Positions 46,652 to 59,220 of a DNA stretch of 64,000 nucleotides are shown piece after piece; position 1 is the stretch's first letter; the number at the start of each line of letters is the position of its first letter. The stretch lies in the NCBI GenBank assembly GCA_035772735.1, contig JASDFA010000020.1, forward strand, positions 103,940,001-104,004,000, given 5' to 3'. The position numbers and the translations under genes are program-made. This stretch comes from Datura wrightii. Taxonomy: Eukaryota; Streptophyta; Magnoliopsida; Solanales; Solanaceae. Under the pieces are notes generated by a model. The model searched no databases. It was not told where the DNA came from and saw only the letters and a list, made by a program, of their open reading frames with translations.

Positions 46652-48651
46652 ATCTCCCACTTAGACTCATAACCATGCACCTACAACTTTAACGCCCATT
46701 CCTTCTACATGTTTCAAAAGGCTTCTGTGACAAGCTCTTTGTAAACGGGTCCGCCAAATTGTTCTGCGATGCAATCTTCAAAACCTTTACATCTCCTCTT
46801 TGAGTTATGTTCCGAATTAAGTGATATTTTCTCTCAATGTGTTTGCTTCTTTTGTGACTTCGCGGTTTCTTTGAGTTTGCAACCGCACCACTATTATCAC
46901 AATAAAGTGTAATTGGTGCTTCAATCGAAGGAATCACTCCAAGCTCTTTTAGGAAGTTCTTAAGACAAACAGCCACCTTAGCCGCCTCGGAGGCAGATAT
47001 ATGACTCAACTTGCCATGATGGAATCAACAACACATGATTGCTTAATACTCCTCCAACTTATGGCTCCACCTCCTAAAGTAAACACATATCCTGAGGTAG
47101 ATTTGCTAGAATCTCTGTCAGACTGAAAATCGAATTTGTGTACCCAACAAGTACAAGATCTCCCGAACGAAAAACCAGCACATAATCCCCAGTCCTTTTC
47201 AGATACTTGATATTATGCTTAACTGCAGTCCAATGTTCATTCCCAGGATTATACTGATATCTACTAACCATGCCAACAACAAAGCAAATGTTAGGTCTAG
47301 TATATAACATAGCATACATGAGACTCCCAACAACAAAAGCATAAGGGATCAACCTCATCCTCTCTATCTCATCAACCGTTTTGTTAGAATGATCTTTCGA
47401 TAGAGAAATTCCATGCCTAAAAGGAAGAAATTCCTTTTTGAAATTTTTCATGCTAAACATGATAAGAATTGTATCAATATAAAGTGCTTGAGAAAAGCCT
47501 AATATCCTTTGCTTGCGATCTTGCATGAGCTTGATCCCAAGGATATAAGCCGTCTCACCCAAGTCTTTCATATCAAAACGCGAGGACAACCACTCTTTAA
47601 CCGATTTCAGCATGCTCACATTATTTCCTATGAGCAAAATGTCATCCACGTAGAGAATCAAAAACACTACTTTATCTCCCTCCCGCTTTTTATATATGCA
47701 TGACTCGTTCTCACATTGATAAAAACCAAAAGTCTTAATCGAATTGTCAAAACAATTATTCCATGCCCTAGATTCCTGTTTCAACCCATAAATGGATCTT
47801 TTCAGCTTACACAACATGTGCTCATTGCCACTTTCCACGAAATCCTCTGGTTGTGCCATATATATACACTAACTAAGACTTCCATTAAGAAAAGCCCTCT
47901 TAACATCCATCTGCTAGATCTCATAATCAAAATGAGCAGCAATGAATAAGAGAATTCTGATGGATTTAAGCATGGCTACCGGCGAAAAGGTTTCCTCATA
48001 ATCAATTCCTTCTTTTTGAGTAAACCCTTTTGCAACAAGCCTAACTTTAAAAGTTTGCACTTCTCCATCCACCCCTCTCTTTTTCTTATAGATCCATCTA
48101 CGGCCAATGAGTTTGACTTCTGCAGGTGGTTATACAAGATCCCAGACTTGATTGGAGTACATAGACTCCATTTCAAATTTCATAGAGACTATTCATTTTT
48201 CAGCATCTATATCTTGTAGTACTTCGGCGTAACTGAGGGGTTTGTATTAGGCTCTTTAGGGATTCTATCATAAGATTCTCCCAAGAGTGCAAACCGAATG
48301 AGTTTTCTAATAACTCTCCCACTACGATGACTCACTACAACATCATTAATATGATCTTACGGTGGAATCACAACATCACTTTTGCGAACTAAATCATGAT
48401 TATCACTAACTTCTTCCCCAAGAACAGGCTTCTCGACAAGTGCAGGCTGGTCAACATTGCTCCCACTATCTTGAGGTAGCGAGATGTCCGACCGTTGTAC
48501 TTGTGCCTCCCGTTGCCTATTGATATCTCTCCCACTACGATAATGGAGCGGTATGTCAATACTTGCTTGTGGAATTTGTTCTTTGGATACATCATTTGTT
48601 ATTCCATTGTTCAATTCCTGTAAAACGAGTTTACTTCTCGGAACATGATTT
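46652..48651 (-). pseudogene. Ty1/copia RT and RNase H (copy B)
   Basis: Frame 47074-47859 is open for 261 codons and holds the RT catalytic YVDD (LYVDDILLIGNN, near 47640-47670), SSRFDMKDLGETAYILGIKL and the following connection. RNase H frame 46689-47009 has LYCDNSGAVANSKKPRSHK. The upstream RT start (KGLLKKKELIMRK in a shifted frame, near 48000) and the linker rich in polar residues (48357-48614, with RSGRDINRQREAQVQ) are broken by stops and an extra base pair near 48078. It is interrupted at 48651 by a nested solo LTR and resumes at 50962. Confidence 0.9.
48647..48651. repeat. Target-site duplication GATTT, left
   Basis: GATTT before the solo LTR, repeated at 50962-50966 right after it. 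Confidence 0.9.
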
Positions 48652-50961
48652 TGTCAGACCCCACCTTGGGGGGTATGACTGGCACCTGGTGCCCTATTAG
48701 GACCTAAACTGCTAGACTACTGAGCCTAAGCACATCTGGTGCCTGGATGGCTCTAACTCTAATTCACGGAATCAAAGGGCTATATAGCGGTTGTAAATAC
48801 AGCCTCCGGCTGACTAGGCCTATAGCCACCTGTACAACAACAACAGTTAACCAGAATAATATTTATATAAGGGAGCATATGCGGGCCGACAAGGCCACCA
48901 TGCTGACTAGTTACTTCTGAATTAAAATAACAGATGCTAAACAGCTACGTGACCGACAAGGTCACCACTACTAACTGGATTGGCCCCACACGACCAACAT
49001 AAATAACTAAACATACGCACGGCCCCACACGACCGGCACAACTAACCACAGGAGATATAAACATAATCTGCAAGCCTCTAAGAATACTGATAAGATGGTC
49101 GGGACAGGGCCCCGACCTACCCGTACTATACAACAAAAGAAAATGATATACACCTCTGAATATCAAGCTCCGGATGACAGGAGCTGATGACTCTGCGCTA
49201 GCCAGGATCATGAGGGATCGACTCCTCATCTATAGGTACCTGCAGGCAAGTAATGCAGTGCCCCAAACGGGCGTCAGTACCACTAGTACCGAGTATGTAA
49301 AGCAAACTGAACATAATTGAATATAAACAACAATCTAGTAAATGCTGAATAGCAGAAAGTATCTGAAACTGTCTGGACTAGCAGGATCTGGAATAAGCTT
49401 ATCTGTACTGAAGGTAAGGTAGAATCATACCTGTCGTCATAGCGACCTGCTATCTATCAGCTAATAGATATCATGTATATACATATATATAACATACAAG
49501 GACCTATACCAGCCCCCATAAGCCGGAAGGTTCCAACCAACACACAATCTATATACCCCTACCTGGGTCAAAACCATCCAAAAATAAATCACTCCACTCA
49601 CCTACTAACTACGAGAACCTTTACCGGCCCCCTGGATATGCAGCTTGGGCTCTCTAGGCCCCTGACTATAACTGTATCTGAGTTCGGTGGACTCCTGTAT
49701 CTATAAATTGTAATCTGTATCTGTAAACTGTAAACTGCCCCTTGGGGCAAGCGCTCGACAGGGTAAGCTATACTACTATGTTTATCAGCCTGATATGGGG
49801 AATGCTGCATCCCATCTTTGTCCTACTGCGGACGGCATGCCACTCCTTGGAGTGACGTATTCTCACCCTCCGGCGGGCGAGTCGACACAACTATTAACCC
49901 TGGGGTGGCAAGGAAACTGTAGGAGTGCCCTCATAGCACAAACATGTCTCAACAAACAATAATCACATATAGCAAGCATGTTTGATCTGAAAATACTATC
50001 TGTATTCCGATTTCTTATTCTGAACTCTTTTCTGCATGAAACAGATTCTTATACTGAGCTATACTGTATCTGAGATATTATCTGACTAACTGATATTGCT
50101 TTACTAACTTTTATTCTGAATATATCATAATATTATAAAACATGCCTGCTGAATTCATACTAGACTCAATTGTTGACTTCTAGGTTCCTTCTTCTGGACT
50201 TTACTTTGTTTACTGTACTGGGATTGCTATCTTGTCGAAGAACTAGCTTTACATACCTTCGTTTCTGATTTTTCGACTAATTGGCGTAGCTCGGTCAGTA
50301 TTTCTGTTATTTCTCCCCAACTGCATTCATATATATCAATTAGAACTAAATACGTTAATATTCTGAAAGAAAATATCACTTTTAATATATATATATAATC
50401 TAAACTTTGGCTTATCAAAAAACAGTCGAAAACTCGCTATTTCTCGGAAGTCCAGAAGGGAGAAATACTCACTTTAGGGCTAGGAGTATATTGACACTAA
50501 CTTGGAGAAATTCCACTTACCTTAACTCGGTAGCACGATGATTCGCCGGCCGAATTTCACGAAACTAAACCCGTAGGAATGCTCCTTGCTGCGGAATACC
50601 TCGGTATCTGGAGTTAATTTGAATTTGGACCGCGTTTAATGGCGTTATCGAAAAGAAATTTCCTCAAACCCTTCGAACCCTCTGTTTCTCTTCGTGTTCT
50701 GGAAATAAAATGATGAAATGAAGTTAAAAACCAAAGTTGGAGGCTTTATATAGTTGGGACCTATAAGTCGCATTCACCGAATGCAATTTATAAGTCGCAC
50801 TCGTCGAATGCGATTTATAAGTTGCATTTTCCTTGCGACGCGCCGACTTGGCGCTTGTCCGATCTTCCCCCCGGCCTTTTTATAGCATGTATGGCATTCT
50901 AAAACTCTTAACCAACATGCGAATAGGCCATCTACATGTCGAGAATTTACGGGGTGTAACA
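48652..50961 (-). repeat. Solo LTR of a Tekay-like element nested in copia
   Basis: 2310 bp. On the minus strand it begins TGTTACACCCCGTAAATTC and ends GGTGGGGTCTGACA. No internal region or second LTR is present and GATTT flanks both sides, which is the classic product of LTR-LTR recombination. A TATA box on the minus strand is at 50745-50752. It is a diverged relative of the 3771 LTR, with recognisable shared blocks at both ends. Confidence 0.92.
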
Positions 50962-51700
50962 GATTTATTAAATAGTCCTCTTCCAGAAACTTGGCATTTG
51001 TTGTAGTAATGACCTTCTTCTCTTTAGGAAAATAAAACAAACCTCCTTTCATCCCTTTTGGATATCCAACGAAGACACATACTTCTGTCCTTGATTCCAA
51101 CTTATTAGTTTTTCCCTTTTGCACGTGGGTTGGACAACCCCATACATGAACGTGTCTTAGACTAGGATTTCATCCAGTCCATAATTCTATTGGAGTTAAA
51201 GGTAGTGATTTGAAAGGAACCAAGTTCAACAGATAGTTTGTCGTGTCTAATGCATATCCCCAAAAAGAAGAAGGAAAATCCGAATAACACAACATTGATC
51301 TTACCATTTCCAAAAGAGTTCTGTTTCTTCTCTCTGCCACACCATTTTATTGTGGTGTTCCTGGAGCAGATAATTGAGATGTAATTCCACAATCTGATAA
51401 GTATTTAATGAATTCAGTAGAAAGGTATTCACCACCATGATCAGATAGTAATGATTTAATATGTTTATCATGTTGCTTTTTCATTTCTGACTTAAATTCT
51501 GTGAACTTGTCAAAGCATTCAGATTTATGGTGCAACAAATAAACATATCCATATTTACAGTAGTCATATGTGAAGGTCACAAAATACTCAAAACCACCTC
51601 TTTCTTGTATATTCATAGGACCACATAAATCAGAGTGAATTAATTCCAACTTATCCTTAGCTCTATTTCTTTAAGAAGGAAAAGGTATCTTAGTCATTTT
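50962..51700 (-). pseudogene. Ty1/copia integrase
   Basis: Minus strand. The core begins MELIHSDLCGPM (near 51640, first catalytic Asp), continues through LLSDHGGEYLS (second Asp, near 51430-51450), GITSQLSAPGTPQ and, after a stop near 51348, the AERRNRTL region with the Glu (near 51320). The C-terminal part 50962-51124 (KLESRTEVCVFVGYPKGMKGG, FLEEDYLI) is cut by the solo LTR. Integrase upstream of RT confirms Ty1/copia. Confidence 0.9.
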
Positions 51701-53100
51701 TCCTTCTAAACAGGATTCACATATTGGCAGTGCCTCCACTTTCAATGAACTCAAAGGTCCATCAGAGTAGATTTATATGACCTAGACGCAAGTGTCATAA
51801 GTAAGTTTGACTCAATTCAGAAATAGATTTTCTTTTATTGGACAGATTAATGTTATTTAGTTCCTTTGGTTGCAACAAATCAAGAGGTGTTTCAAGCACA
51901 AATAGATCATGTACTCTAGCAGCAGTATAGATAAAATGCTTGTTAAATTTGATAATAGCATAATAATTATCAAAATATATATTATAACCAGCATCCGTCA
52001 ATTTTGAAACTAAAGCAAATTCCTTCTAATAGAAGGTACATAAAGAACATATTTTAAATCTAAAACTCTAGAACTACTAAAAGAAATACTAATATCTACT
52101 AAAGCTAAAGTTAGTGCTGGTTTGCCATTTGCTTGAAAAACGCAAATTTCATTCTCACTTAACCGCCGCGTTTTCTGAAATCCCTGCAAAGAAGTGCAGA
52201 CATGATTAGTGGCTCCAGAATCTACATCCCATAGCATCGTAGAAACAACCTCTAAACAAGTTTTAATGACATTTAAGTAAGAAGAATTACCTTGCTTGTT
52301 CAATTTAGCCAGGTCGTCAGAACATTGCTTCTTGTGATACCCAGACATCTTGCAATGATAGCACTTGCCTTTCGGCTTAGCCATACCACCATTTGCAACT
52401 CCATATGCCTTGCAAGATCTCTTCTTTTTTTGTCCGCCTTTCGGCTTAGAAGAAGAAGGAGCTCTCTCAACATTCAATGCCACAACAAGAGCTTGTTGTT
52501 TGATAATGGACTCAGCCGCTTACAGCTCATTCAACAATTTCGCTAGAGACAGATCCATTTTGTTCATGTTATAGTTCAAGTGGAATTGCTGAAAACTGTC
52601 AGGCAAAGTCTGCAAGATCATCTCAACTTGAGATTCCTTATCAATTTTAGCTCCAAGGATTTCCAGTTCATTAAGAAGACCAATCATTTTAAGAACATGA
52701 TCCCTTACGGACGAACCTTCAACCATTTTTGTGTTTAAAAGGATTTTCATGATTGTCTACTTTGCAGCACAATTATGCTCACCGAACGTCTCTTTGAGAT
52801 GTTCATGTATATCAAAAGCAAATTCCATAGACTGATGTTGTTGTTGCAAAATATTCTATATTGAAGCAAGAATGTAACATCGCGTCATCTCATCAGCCTT
52901 AACCCATTTTTCATAGGCTTCGATTTGGTCCAAGGTGGCATTCTCAGGTTTTTCAGGGCATTCCTCAACCAACACAAAATTATACCCTTTAGCAGTTAGG
53001 AGAATATCCAGATTTCTTTTCTAGTCAACATAATTCGGGCCCTCTAACTTGTTTTCTTTTAAAATAGAGGTGAGAGGATTTAACGAAGTCATTATTAATA
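51701..53100 (-). pseudogene. Ty1/copia gag, zinc knuckle and protease
   Basis: Gag opens near 53091 (MTSLNPLTSILKENKLEGPNY) and runs through a UBN2-type core (YEKWVKADEMTRCYIL, DHVLKMIGLLNELEILG) to a zinc knuckle CYHCKMSGYHKKQC near 52330-52372. There the expected GH order reads GYH, so spacing is CX2CX5HX3C. Protease has the active site WDVDSGATNHVC near 52200-52235. The following GAG pre-integrase segment is broken. Stops near 53035, 52905, 52855, 52757 and 52518 split gag. Confidence 0.88.
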
Positions 53101-54008
53101 TAGGAGGTAGAAGAAAAAAATTAAATAGATCATTAAGCATGCTACAAGAATATTTAAATTCATGCAAACACATAACACATACAACCATGCATATCGAATA
53201 GCTAGATTTGATAGGAAAATTTAACCATTCTTGCAAACTATATGAGTTATGACAGATGTTTACCCCATAAATCAAAACATAACTAACTCAGTTGGAGAGT
53301 AAACTGTATATTTAAGATAGGTAAATACCCAATAATGTAAATCTCTGTTCCATTGAACCAACATGTAACTCAGTTGGAGAGTTAATGCAAGTTTTCAACA
53401 ACAAGAGACAAGCAAACACTGTAATCCCATAATAAATCTATTCGATAGGGAAAGAAGACCAATGTCAACATGTAAACTCATTACTTACTATTATACACCA
53501 ATAGTGACCATAAGGATTGAACCCTAACAACACTGGTTGTGAGAAACTAATTTTTTCTGAATTTTTAATTTTTCAGAAAACAGAAAAATGCCCAAAAATC
53601 CATCAAAATGACTCCGAATGGCCAAAAAATGACGTTAATCACGGCATATCCGTGAGTATTTCTCAGTGGATAATTTTCATTTGAACCTACCAAATTTCAG
53701 GTCAATTGGAGTTCGTCATAATTTGTAAAACTCCAAAATCGGCAGGGGTATGCGCGCGACTGAGCAGCGCCCGCGCATGACTCGGCAGCATCTCGCGCGA
53801 CCTGGAAGCTTAAAATTGTTTTTTGTTTCACAAAACATATCATAAATTATATATAAAATAGTTTTTCAAACACAAAAATCATTAAAACACTCGTTTTCAT
53901 CTATGATACGATTCATGCATTCATGCTAAAAAGACAATACACATAACAATCTTTTTCATGAATTTTTTAAATTATCTAGGTAGATATAAGTCAGCCCGTG
54001 ATGTCAAT
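53101..54008 (-). other. Ty1/copia 5' leader region
   Basis: Noncoding sequence between the gag start and the 5' LTR. It contains degraded text including a GC-rich patch near 53745-53810. I could not identify a convincing primer binding site beside the LTR at 54008, so the tRNA primer stays unknown. Confidence 0.6.
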
Positions 54009-55393
54009 TCTTAGAACATGTGCAGTGGAATCAATCATAAATTGAATTAAATATCTTACATGAATCACTAGATAACAATAACGAATTAGATTACGAAATA
54101 CTAACCTCTTGAAGCTTTCACACAAAACGTCAAATTCTGTCTCCGGGTCTGCAGTCTTCTACTATAGCCTGAATAATCTCCGAGTAGGGAATACTTGTAT
54201 GGGCAAGTACCGCTTCTCAGAAAAGATTATCTTTTCAAGGAGGAAAAAACCCTATTTATAATCACATTTTTAAGGTGTAAAACCCTAATTCCAAAATGTA
54301 TATGATTCCTACTTTTCTTGTATATTCACACTTTTTTCAAAGGGAATGAAACTCAAAAATGTGTACTACTTACCTTTTATGAAGTTGTCCAAAATCTTGT
54401 AGGATTTTACTGCTTCAAGAAAACAGGTTTCTTCCTTTTTCAAGTTCTTTAATTAATCAGGCATAGCAGGGACCACATATTTAATTGGTGAGGCTTCCAC
54501 TTATGGTATTAATTCAAAATAATGAATGAATTAACCTACCATAATAAATTACAAATCATTTCACCAAAAATTCGTAATTGCACTCCTCGGTATAATTTCA
54601 AAATCAATCATTAAATTCTTATTTAACTCCCCATGTTAAGATTACAGATACCAACCAATCAAATTAAATTTCTGACTATTTAATTCATTGATCAATTTAA
54701 TTCTTTATTCAAACGCTTAACTTATTTCGTGTGACGGATACAGAATTCAACTGCAGGGTTTTCACATGAAACCTTATAAGCAATCATAAAGAGGTATCAT
54801 CAATCTCAAGGTCGAGACATGGATTTCATCAACTAACTATTATTTTAAAAATATCATTTGTCATGATCCAACCAATCGGGAACATTTTAAGTGCCGAAAG
54901 AGTTTCACCCTTTGATAGATCAAAGCAACAAGAAAATGACATCATAATAATTATATCAAGATTAAGAGTATAAGTACATTTAATGATCTAGAGAATTTAT
55001 TTTACTAAGTCAGACAAAATATTTTTCTCTACTTGGTCGCGTTCAATACATACAAAATGTACTAGCACAAGAAGTTGGAATAATACCATTCTCATAGTCA
55101 AGATAAATTATATTTAATCCTATGCTACAATCATACCGATGAATTCATCCAATTTTCATTTTAGATTGTGAACATATATAAACTTTATACTTATAAATAC
55201 TGATGATTTAATCTTCTATGTATAAGCTACACTCTATACACCAAATCATCTACTATTTAAATAAGGACGTACATGCAAAAATGATCTATTTAAAACAAGA
55301 CTTTATTAATCTAATAAATAAAATAAAAGTCCTACACAAAATTGAAACATTAACACTATACTAAAACCGCATGGTTAATAGTATATTCTAACA
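54009..55393 (-). repeat. 5' LTR of Ty1/copia element
   Basis: 1385 bp on the minus strand, from TGTTAGAATATAC (55393) to the position equivalent to CATGTTCTAACA, where the terminal CA has changed. It is collinear with 14740-16022 but noticeably more diverged than the two 3' LTR copies are from each other. It contains an insertion near 54875-54935. No target duplication is recognisable at 55394. Confidence 0.87.
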
Positions 55394-56579
55394 AAAAAAA
55401 CTAACGACATTTTGCTAGAGACGTTCTTCGTACTTGCCTATATCCTAATTACTAAATATTTTTTTAAAAAAATTGAGTTCCTATATGAACTAGTATCAAT
55501 CCTATGTATCTAAAGCCTATTACATTGATGTAGCAGTTGAATACAAAATAATTTAAATAGTTTGAACTCCTTTTCATGTCCTTGCAAACTCTTATCAAGA
55601 TTAATTTTACTTATTATTTTATCATGTGATTATTAAGCAAATAAATTGTGCACAAAAAATATAAAAAAAATATGTTAAAATTGATAATATTAATAATAAA
55701 TAATTATTGAAATTACATACCCCAAAAGCTATAAAAGAGAATTACATGATAGTCAATGCATGTTTATAAATAATATTAATGTATAGAATTACATACCCCG
55801 TAACTAAAAAAGAGAGGAACAATATTATAGATGAGAAGAGAATTTCTATTCTTTCTTTTTAAATATTACATAACTTACCTCTACGGATGGGAAATAAATT
55901 AATAATGAATTTCTTAGAGCTACACAATGGTCTCTTGTCCACCTCCTCTTCTGTTTTAGTACATTTTTGTTCATCTCTTTTGAATTTCGAAAAGAAGCAT
56001 AATGATACGTAAATTGCTTCGTCCAGTGATTTCAAGCTCTTTATGGACCTTTAGAATACGATTGTACTCAAATTATGAGCATGTAGTTTAGATCGAAATA
56101 GCAGGGCATCATGCGGAAATTAACAAAAAAAATCTTGTACGATGATAACAAAGAGAAATTATAAAATACTCATAATATATTAAATTTATTTGATCAATTG
56201 ACCTACATATTATTAATATAAAAAAAGACTATTGGAAGAATACAAGACTTTTAGTACTATATTATAAAGGCTATTGAATTATTGTAGAAATTAGATTCTC
56301 AATTTATGGAAATTCAAAATCTTTTACTTCAAGATAGAAGTTTCTAAATATGGAAGATTTTTATTTTTCTTCTATAAATTATTTACCAATATTAGAATAT
56401 CACGAAGTTTCAAATAAACTAAGATCCCACAGAAGATTCTAAATATTAGGAAAAGATTTTTATATTTCTTCAATACGTTATTTGGAAACATTAAAACAAC
56501 ATGGGTTAAAAAAAACCACACGAACTATTCCTATTTCAATTATGGAAATATTTAATAGCCATTTTTGTTGATTTTAAAT

Positions 56580-56690
56580 TTTTATAAATTTTAAAAATAG
56601 TAAATGACAAATTTATCTATTTTTTACTGAAGGAAAAAAAGTTCAATCAATATTTGTAAGAGCCTTCACACTTTTAATATAACTAGTTTC
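56580..56690 (+). repeat. Direct repeat, first copy
   Basis: A stretch of about 100 bases containing GTTCAATCAATATTTGTAAG and CTTCACACTTTTAATATAA. It recurs imperfectly at 58420-58525 in the same orientation. It is followed by TTTCGGCGTACGTGCATTGC, a motif I associate loosely with plant dispersed repeats. Class unknown. Confidence 0.6.
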
Positions 56691-57230
56691 GGCGTACGTG
56701 CATTGCACATGTGCATTGCATTAATTTGTAAATTATATGTAAGAAAAATATATAAGTTGAAGATTGAATCAAAGTTACGACAAAGTTGATGAAGAAAATT
56801 ATGAGATAAAATTGGACAAAGTTAATGAATAAGATGTCTAATAATTAGAACTATAAAATTAATTAGGTTTAATTATTATTTTGATATTCTCCTAATATTT
56901 AAACTTTAAAATCAACTAAATAATATGTTTTAAATCATTCTTTATTTAAAATATATAACATAATAATTTTTTAAATTAAAAAAGAAGTACCACCAAAGTA
57001 AAATAGGAAAAATTTATGGACAAGATTTCATATTAGATTTATGAGTTGTTATTTTTATTATATAACCATAACTACTTAATATTTATAGTTTTATTAATTT
57101 ATTAAAATAAATAAATGAAACTAAGCTCATTTATGATATAACAGATCTTGTCTTATTGTAAATATTTTTTTCACTTTTTAATATAATTATTGAAAAGTAT
57201 AGCAAAAACTTTTATGGCCAGTAAAAATAC

Positions 57231-57270
57231 ATATATATATATATATGTATGTATGTATGTATGTATATAT
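57231..57270. repeat. AT and GTAT microsatellite
   Basis: A run of AT dinucleotides passing into repeated GTAT tetranucleotides. Confidence 0.9.
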
Positions 57271-58063
57271 AAGAATAGATAATAATTCAAACATATATGT
57301 AAAAATATAAAATATAAAATAGAGAATATAATACAAAAAATTAATTATTTATCACTTTGTCAACTAATTATAGTCATTTGCGTGCCTTTCTTTGTTCCCT
57401 TTTTATACTCTTTTACCAATCCAACTCCAATTACTAAGACTTTTATTATCCAATGAAAATCATACCGCCTTAAGTTGTCAATTGGTACAATTTCGTTCAT
57501 GAGATCCTTTTCAGATTTCATTGTAAGATTATCTAAAATAAATTGCGCACAAGAGTTATAATTATAATAATTTATACTTTTATAAAAAAAATTATTTTAT
57601 GAGATGGGGAGATTACTTTACCTGAATAGATGAAACTTGCAAATATATGAGTTGATGAAGAATGCTAATTGCAAATAACATAAATTTTAAATCACATAAT
57701 ATCAACATCAGATTCAACGAAAGGAGATAAAATAATACTAATATTAGAATCAACTAAAGGAGACAATCTAAGTTAAATTATTTTGAATATAAACAATTTG
57801 AGTTGACATAACTATTACTATTGTCTTTTTCAAATTCGTAACATGAAAAAAAATCACAACATGAAAGAAGAAGAAGAAGATAATAGATTAACACAAAACA
57901 AACAAAGTTGGAGATTGAATCAAAGGTGTTAATGTAGAGGAGTTATGAATTAAATTATGCAATTATAATTTTTTTTAATAAAAGTAGAAGAATTGATAAA
58001 TCAAAAAGAATTTGAAACTATAAAAATATTAGGGTACTATTTATAAAAATTTGGGACTATCAA

Positions 58064-58210
58064 AAATGGGAAAAAAATATAAAAAAGGAGAAAAAAAATT
58101 GTTACTTCAAAAAGGGGGGGAAATATAAAAAAGGAGAAAAACAATTGTGACTTCAAAAAGGGGGAAAATTAAAAAAATTCGTGACTTTAAAAAAAAGGAA
58201 ATTTTTTTTA
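58064..58210. repeat. Purine-rich imperfect tandem repeats
   Basis: A unit of about 45 bases with AAAAAAGGAGAAAAA and ACTTCAAAAAGGGGG repeats two to three times imperfectly. The strong purine bias on one strand could allow triplex structure, which is inference. Confidence 0.7.
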
Positions 58211-58419
58211 TCAAAAAAGAAAAAAAAGAACTTTAAAAATTAGCTACCCTAAGAAAGGAAAAAATAAATTTTCATGATTATGAAAAAGGAAAAAAAAATT
58301 GATGATGAAAATTTAGTGGATTATTGTTTTAAAAAAATTTTATACCACAATAGAGTTATTTCACAAATAAAAAATGTAATATGATAAAATCAGGTAATAA
58401 AATAATTTTATATAATAAT

Positions 58420-58525
58420 TGTGTAAAAATAATGAATGACAATTTTGTTTATTGTGAAATTTTTTAACGAAGGATAAAAAATTCAATCAATATTTTTAAG
58501 CGTCTTCACACCTTTAATATAAATA
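58420..58525 (+). repeat. Direct repeat, second copy
   Basis: Imperfect copy of 56580-56690. It shares the CAATCAATATTT core and the CTTCACACCTTTAATATAA end, about 1.84 kb apart. It could be the two ends of a small decayed element, but I see no internal coding. Confidence 0.6.
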
Positions 58526-58810
58526 TAAATATTGATAAATTAACCAAGCACAGATGAGATATCTTTTCAATATCTAAAAGATTACTATTGAACATATTGA
58601 GAAAATATTTTATTTAAATTAAATTGCAATACATCGCAATATAACTGTCAATCACTTTTTCATAAGTTTGTGAATCCATTCATCCAAACAAACCTAAGAA
58701 AAATATAAAAAATGGAAAACAGTAGGTCTGTTGAAACGTGAAAAGCAGTCGTGCGATAGCGAAACTGTTAAGTTGAAAAATATTCAGTTAGTAATACAAA
58801 ATTAGGACAT

Positions 58811-58874
58811 TAATAATTAAAATTTAAAAATATTAATGATAGTAATAATTAAAATTTAAAAATATTAATGATAG
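58811..58874. repeat. Perfect 32-base tandem duplication
   Basis: 58811-58842 is repeated exactly at 58843-58874. No mismatch suggests a recent slippage or repair event. Confidence 0.95.
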
Positions 58875-59030
58875 TCTTTCCTTTTTGTTCATTTTTCATG
58901 GACACCATTTGATTAAAAAAAGAATCATTCACATCCCGAGTTTTTATCAATCAATAAATGCAACAAATCAACGGATGCTCCATAAGTTCCCAGCTTTCCC
59001 CATTAACCATAGCGGTTAATTAACCCCTCT

Positions 59031-59033
<3 letters not shown>

Positions 59034-59071
<38 letters not shown>
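59034..59071. repeat. (AT)19 microsatellite in the GEX3-like upstream region
   Basis: 38 bases of alternating AT, 64 bases before the proposed ATG. It sits where a TATA region is expected, so it may also serve as one. That is inference. Confidence 0.85.
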
Positions 59072-59073
<2 letters not shown>

Positions 59074-59135
59074 ACAAATCGTTCTGCAATATTTTGTTTA
59101 GTTTTTTTTTTTTCGCATTTGTGATTTTGACATTC

Positions 59136-59220
59136 ATGTCTCTGCATATTCATGTTGCTTCTTTGATCTTGTCCCTGCTTTTACTATCAACATTTGTTGC
59201 ATATTCCCAAACACTTTCAG
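59136..59220 (+). other. GEX3: GEX3-like exon 1 with signal peptide
   Basis: ATG at 59136-59138 opens MSLHIHVASLILSLLLLSTF and continues to an intron donor GTATCT at 59221. The exon ends in phase 1 and joins exon 2 at 59672 after TTTCTTTAG. The next in-frame residues GQESFKNG agree with the family. The start is chosen because it gives a typical secretory signal and no upstream ATG is in frame nearby. Confidence 0.7.

Larger units (their letters stand above)
55394..58800. other. AT-rich intergenic region
   Basis: No gene or recognisable protein fragment. It contains a dispersed 100-base direct repeat, a simple-sequence tract and purine-rich runs listed separately. The rest is low-complexity AT-rich DNA. 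Confidence 0.6.

Noticed and set aside
55394..55400. Target duplication for the copia element
   Set aside because: The bases after the 5' LTR (AAAAA) do not match those before the 3' LTR in copy A (GTGAT).
57231..59071. CRISPR-like or satellite array
   Set aside because: Only microsatellite, purine-run and small tandem repeats without regular spacers.
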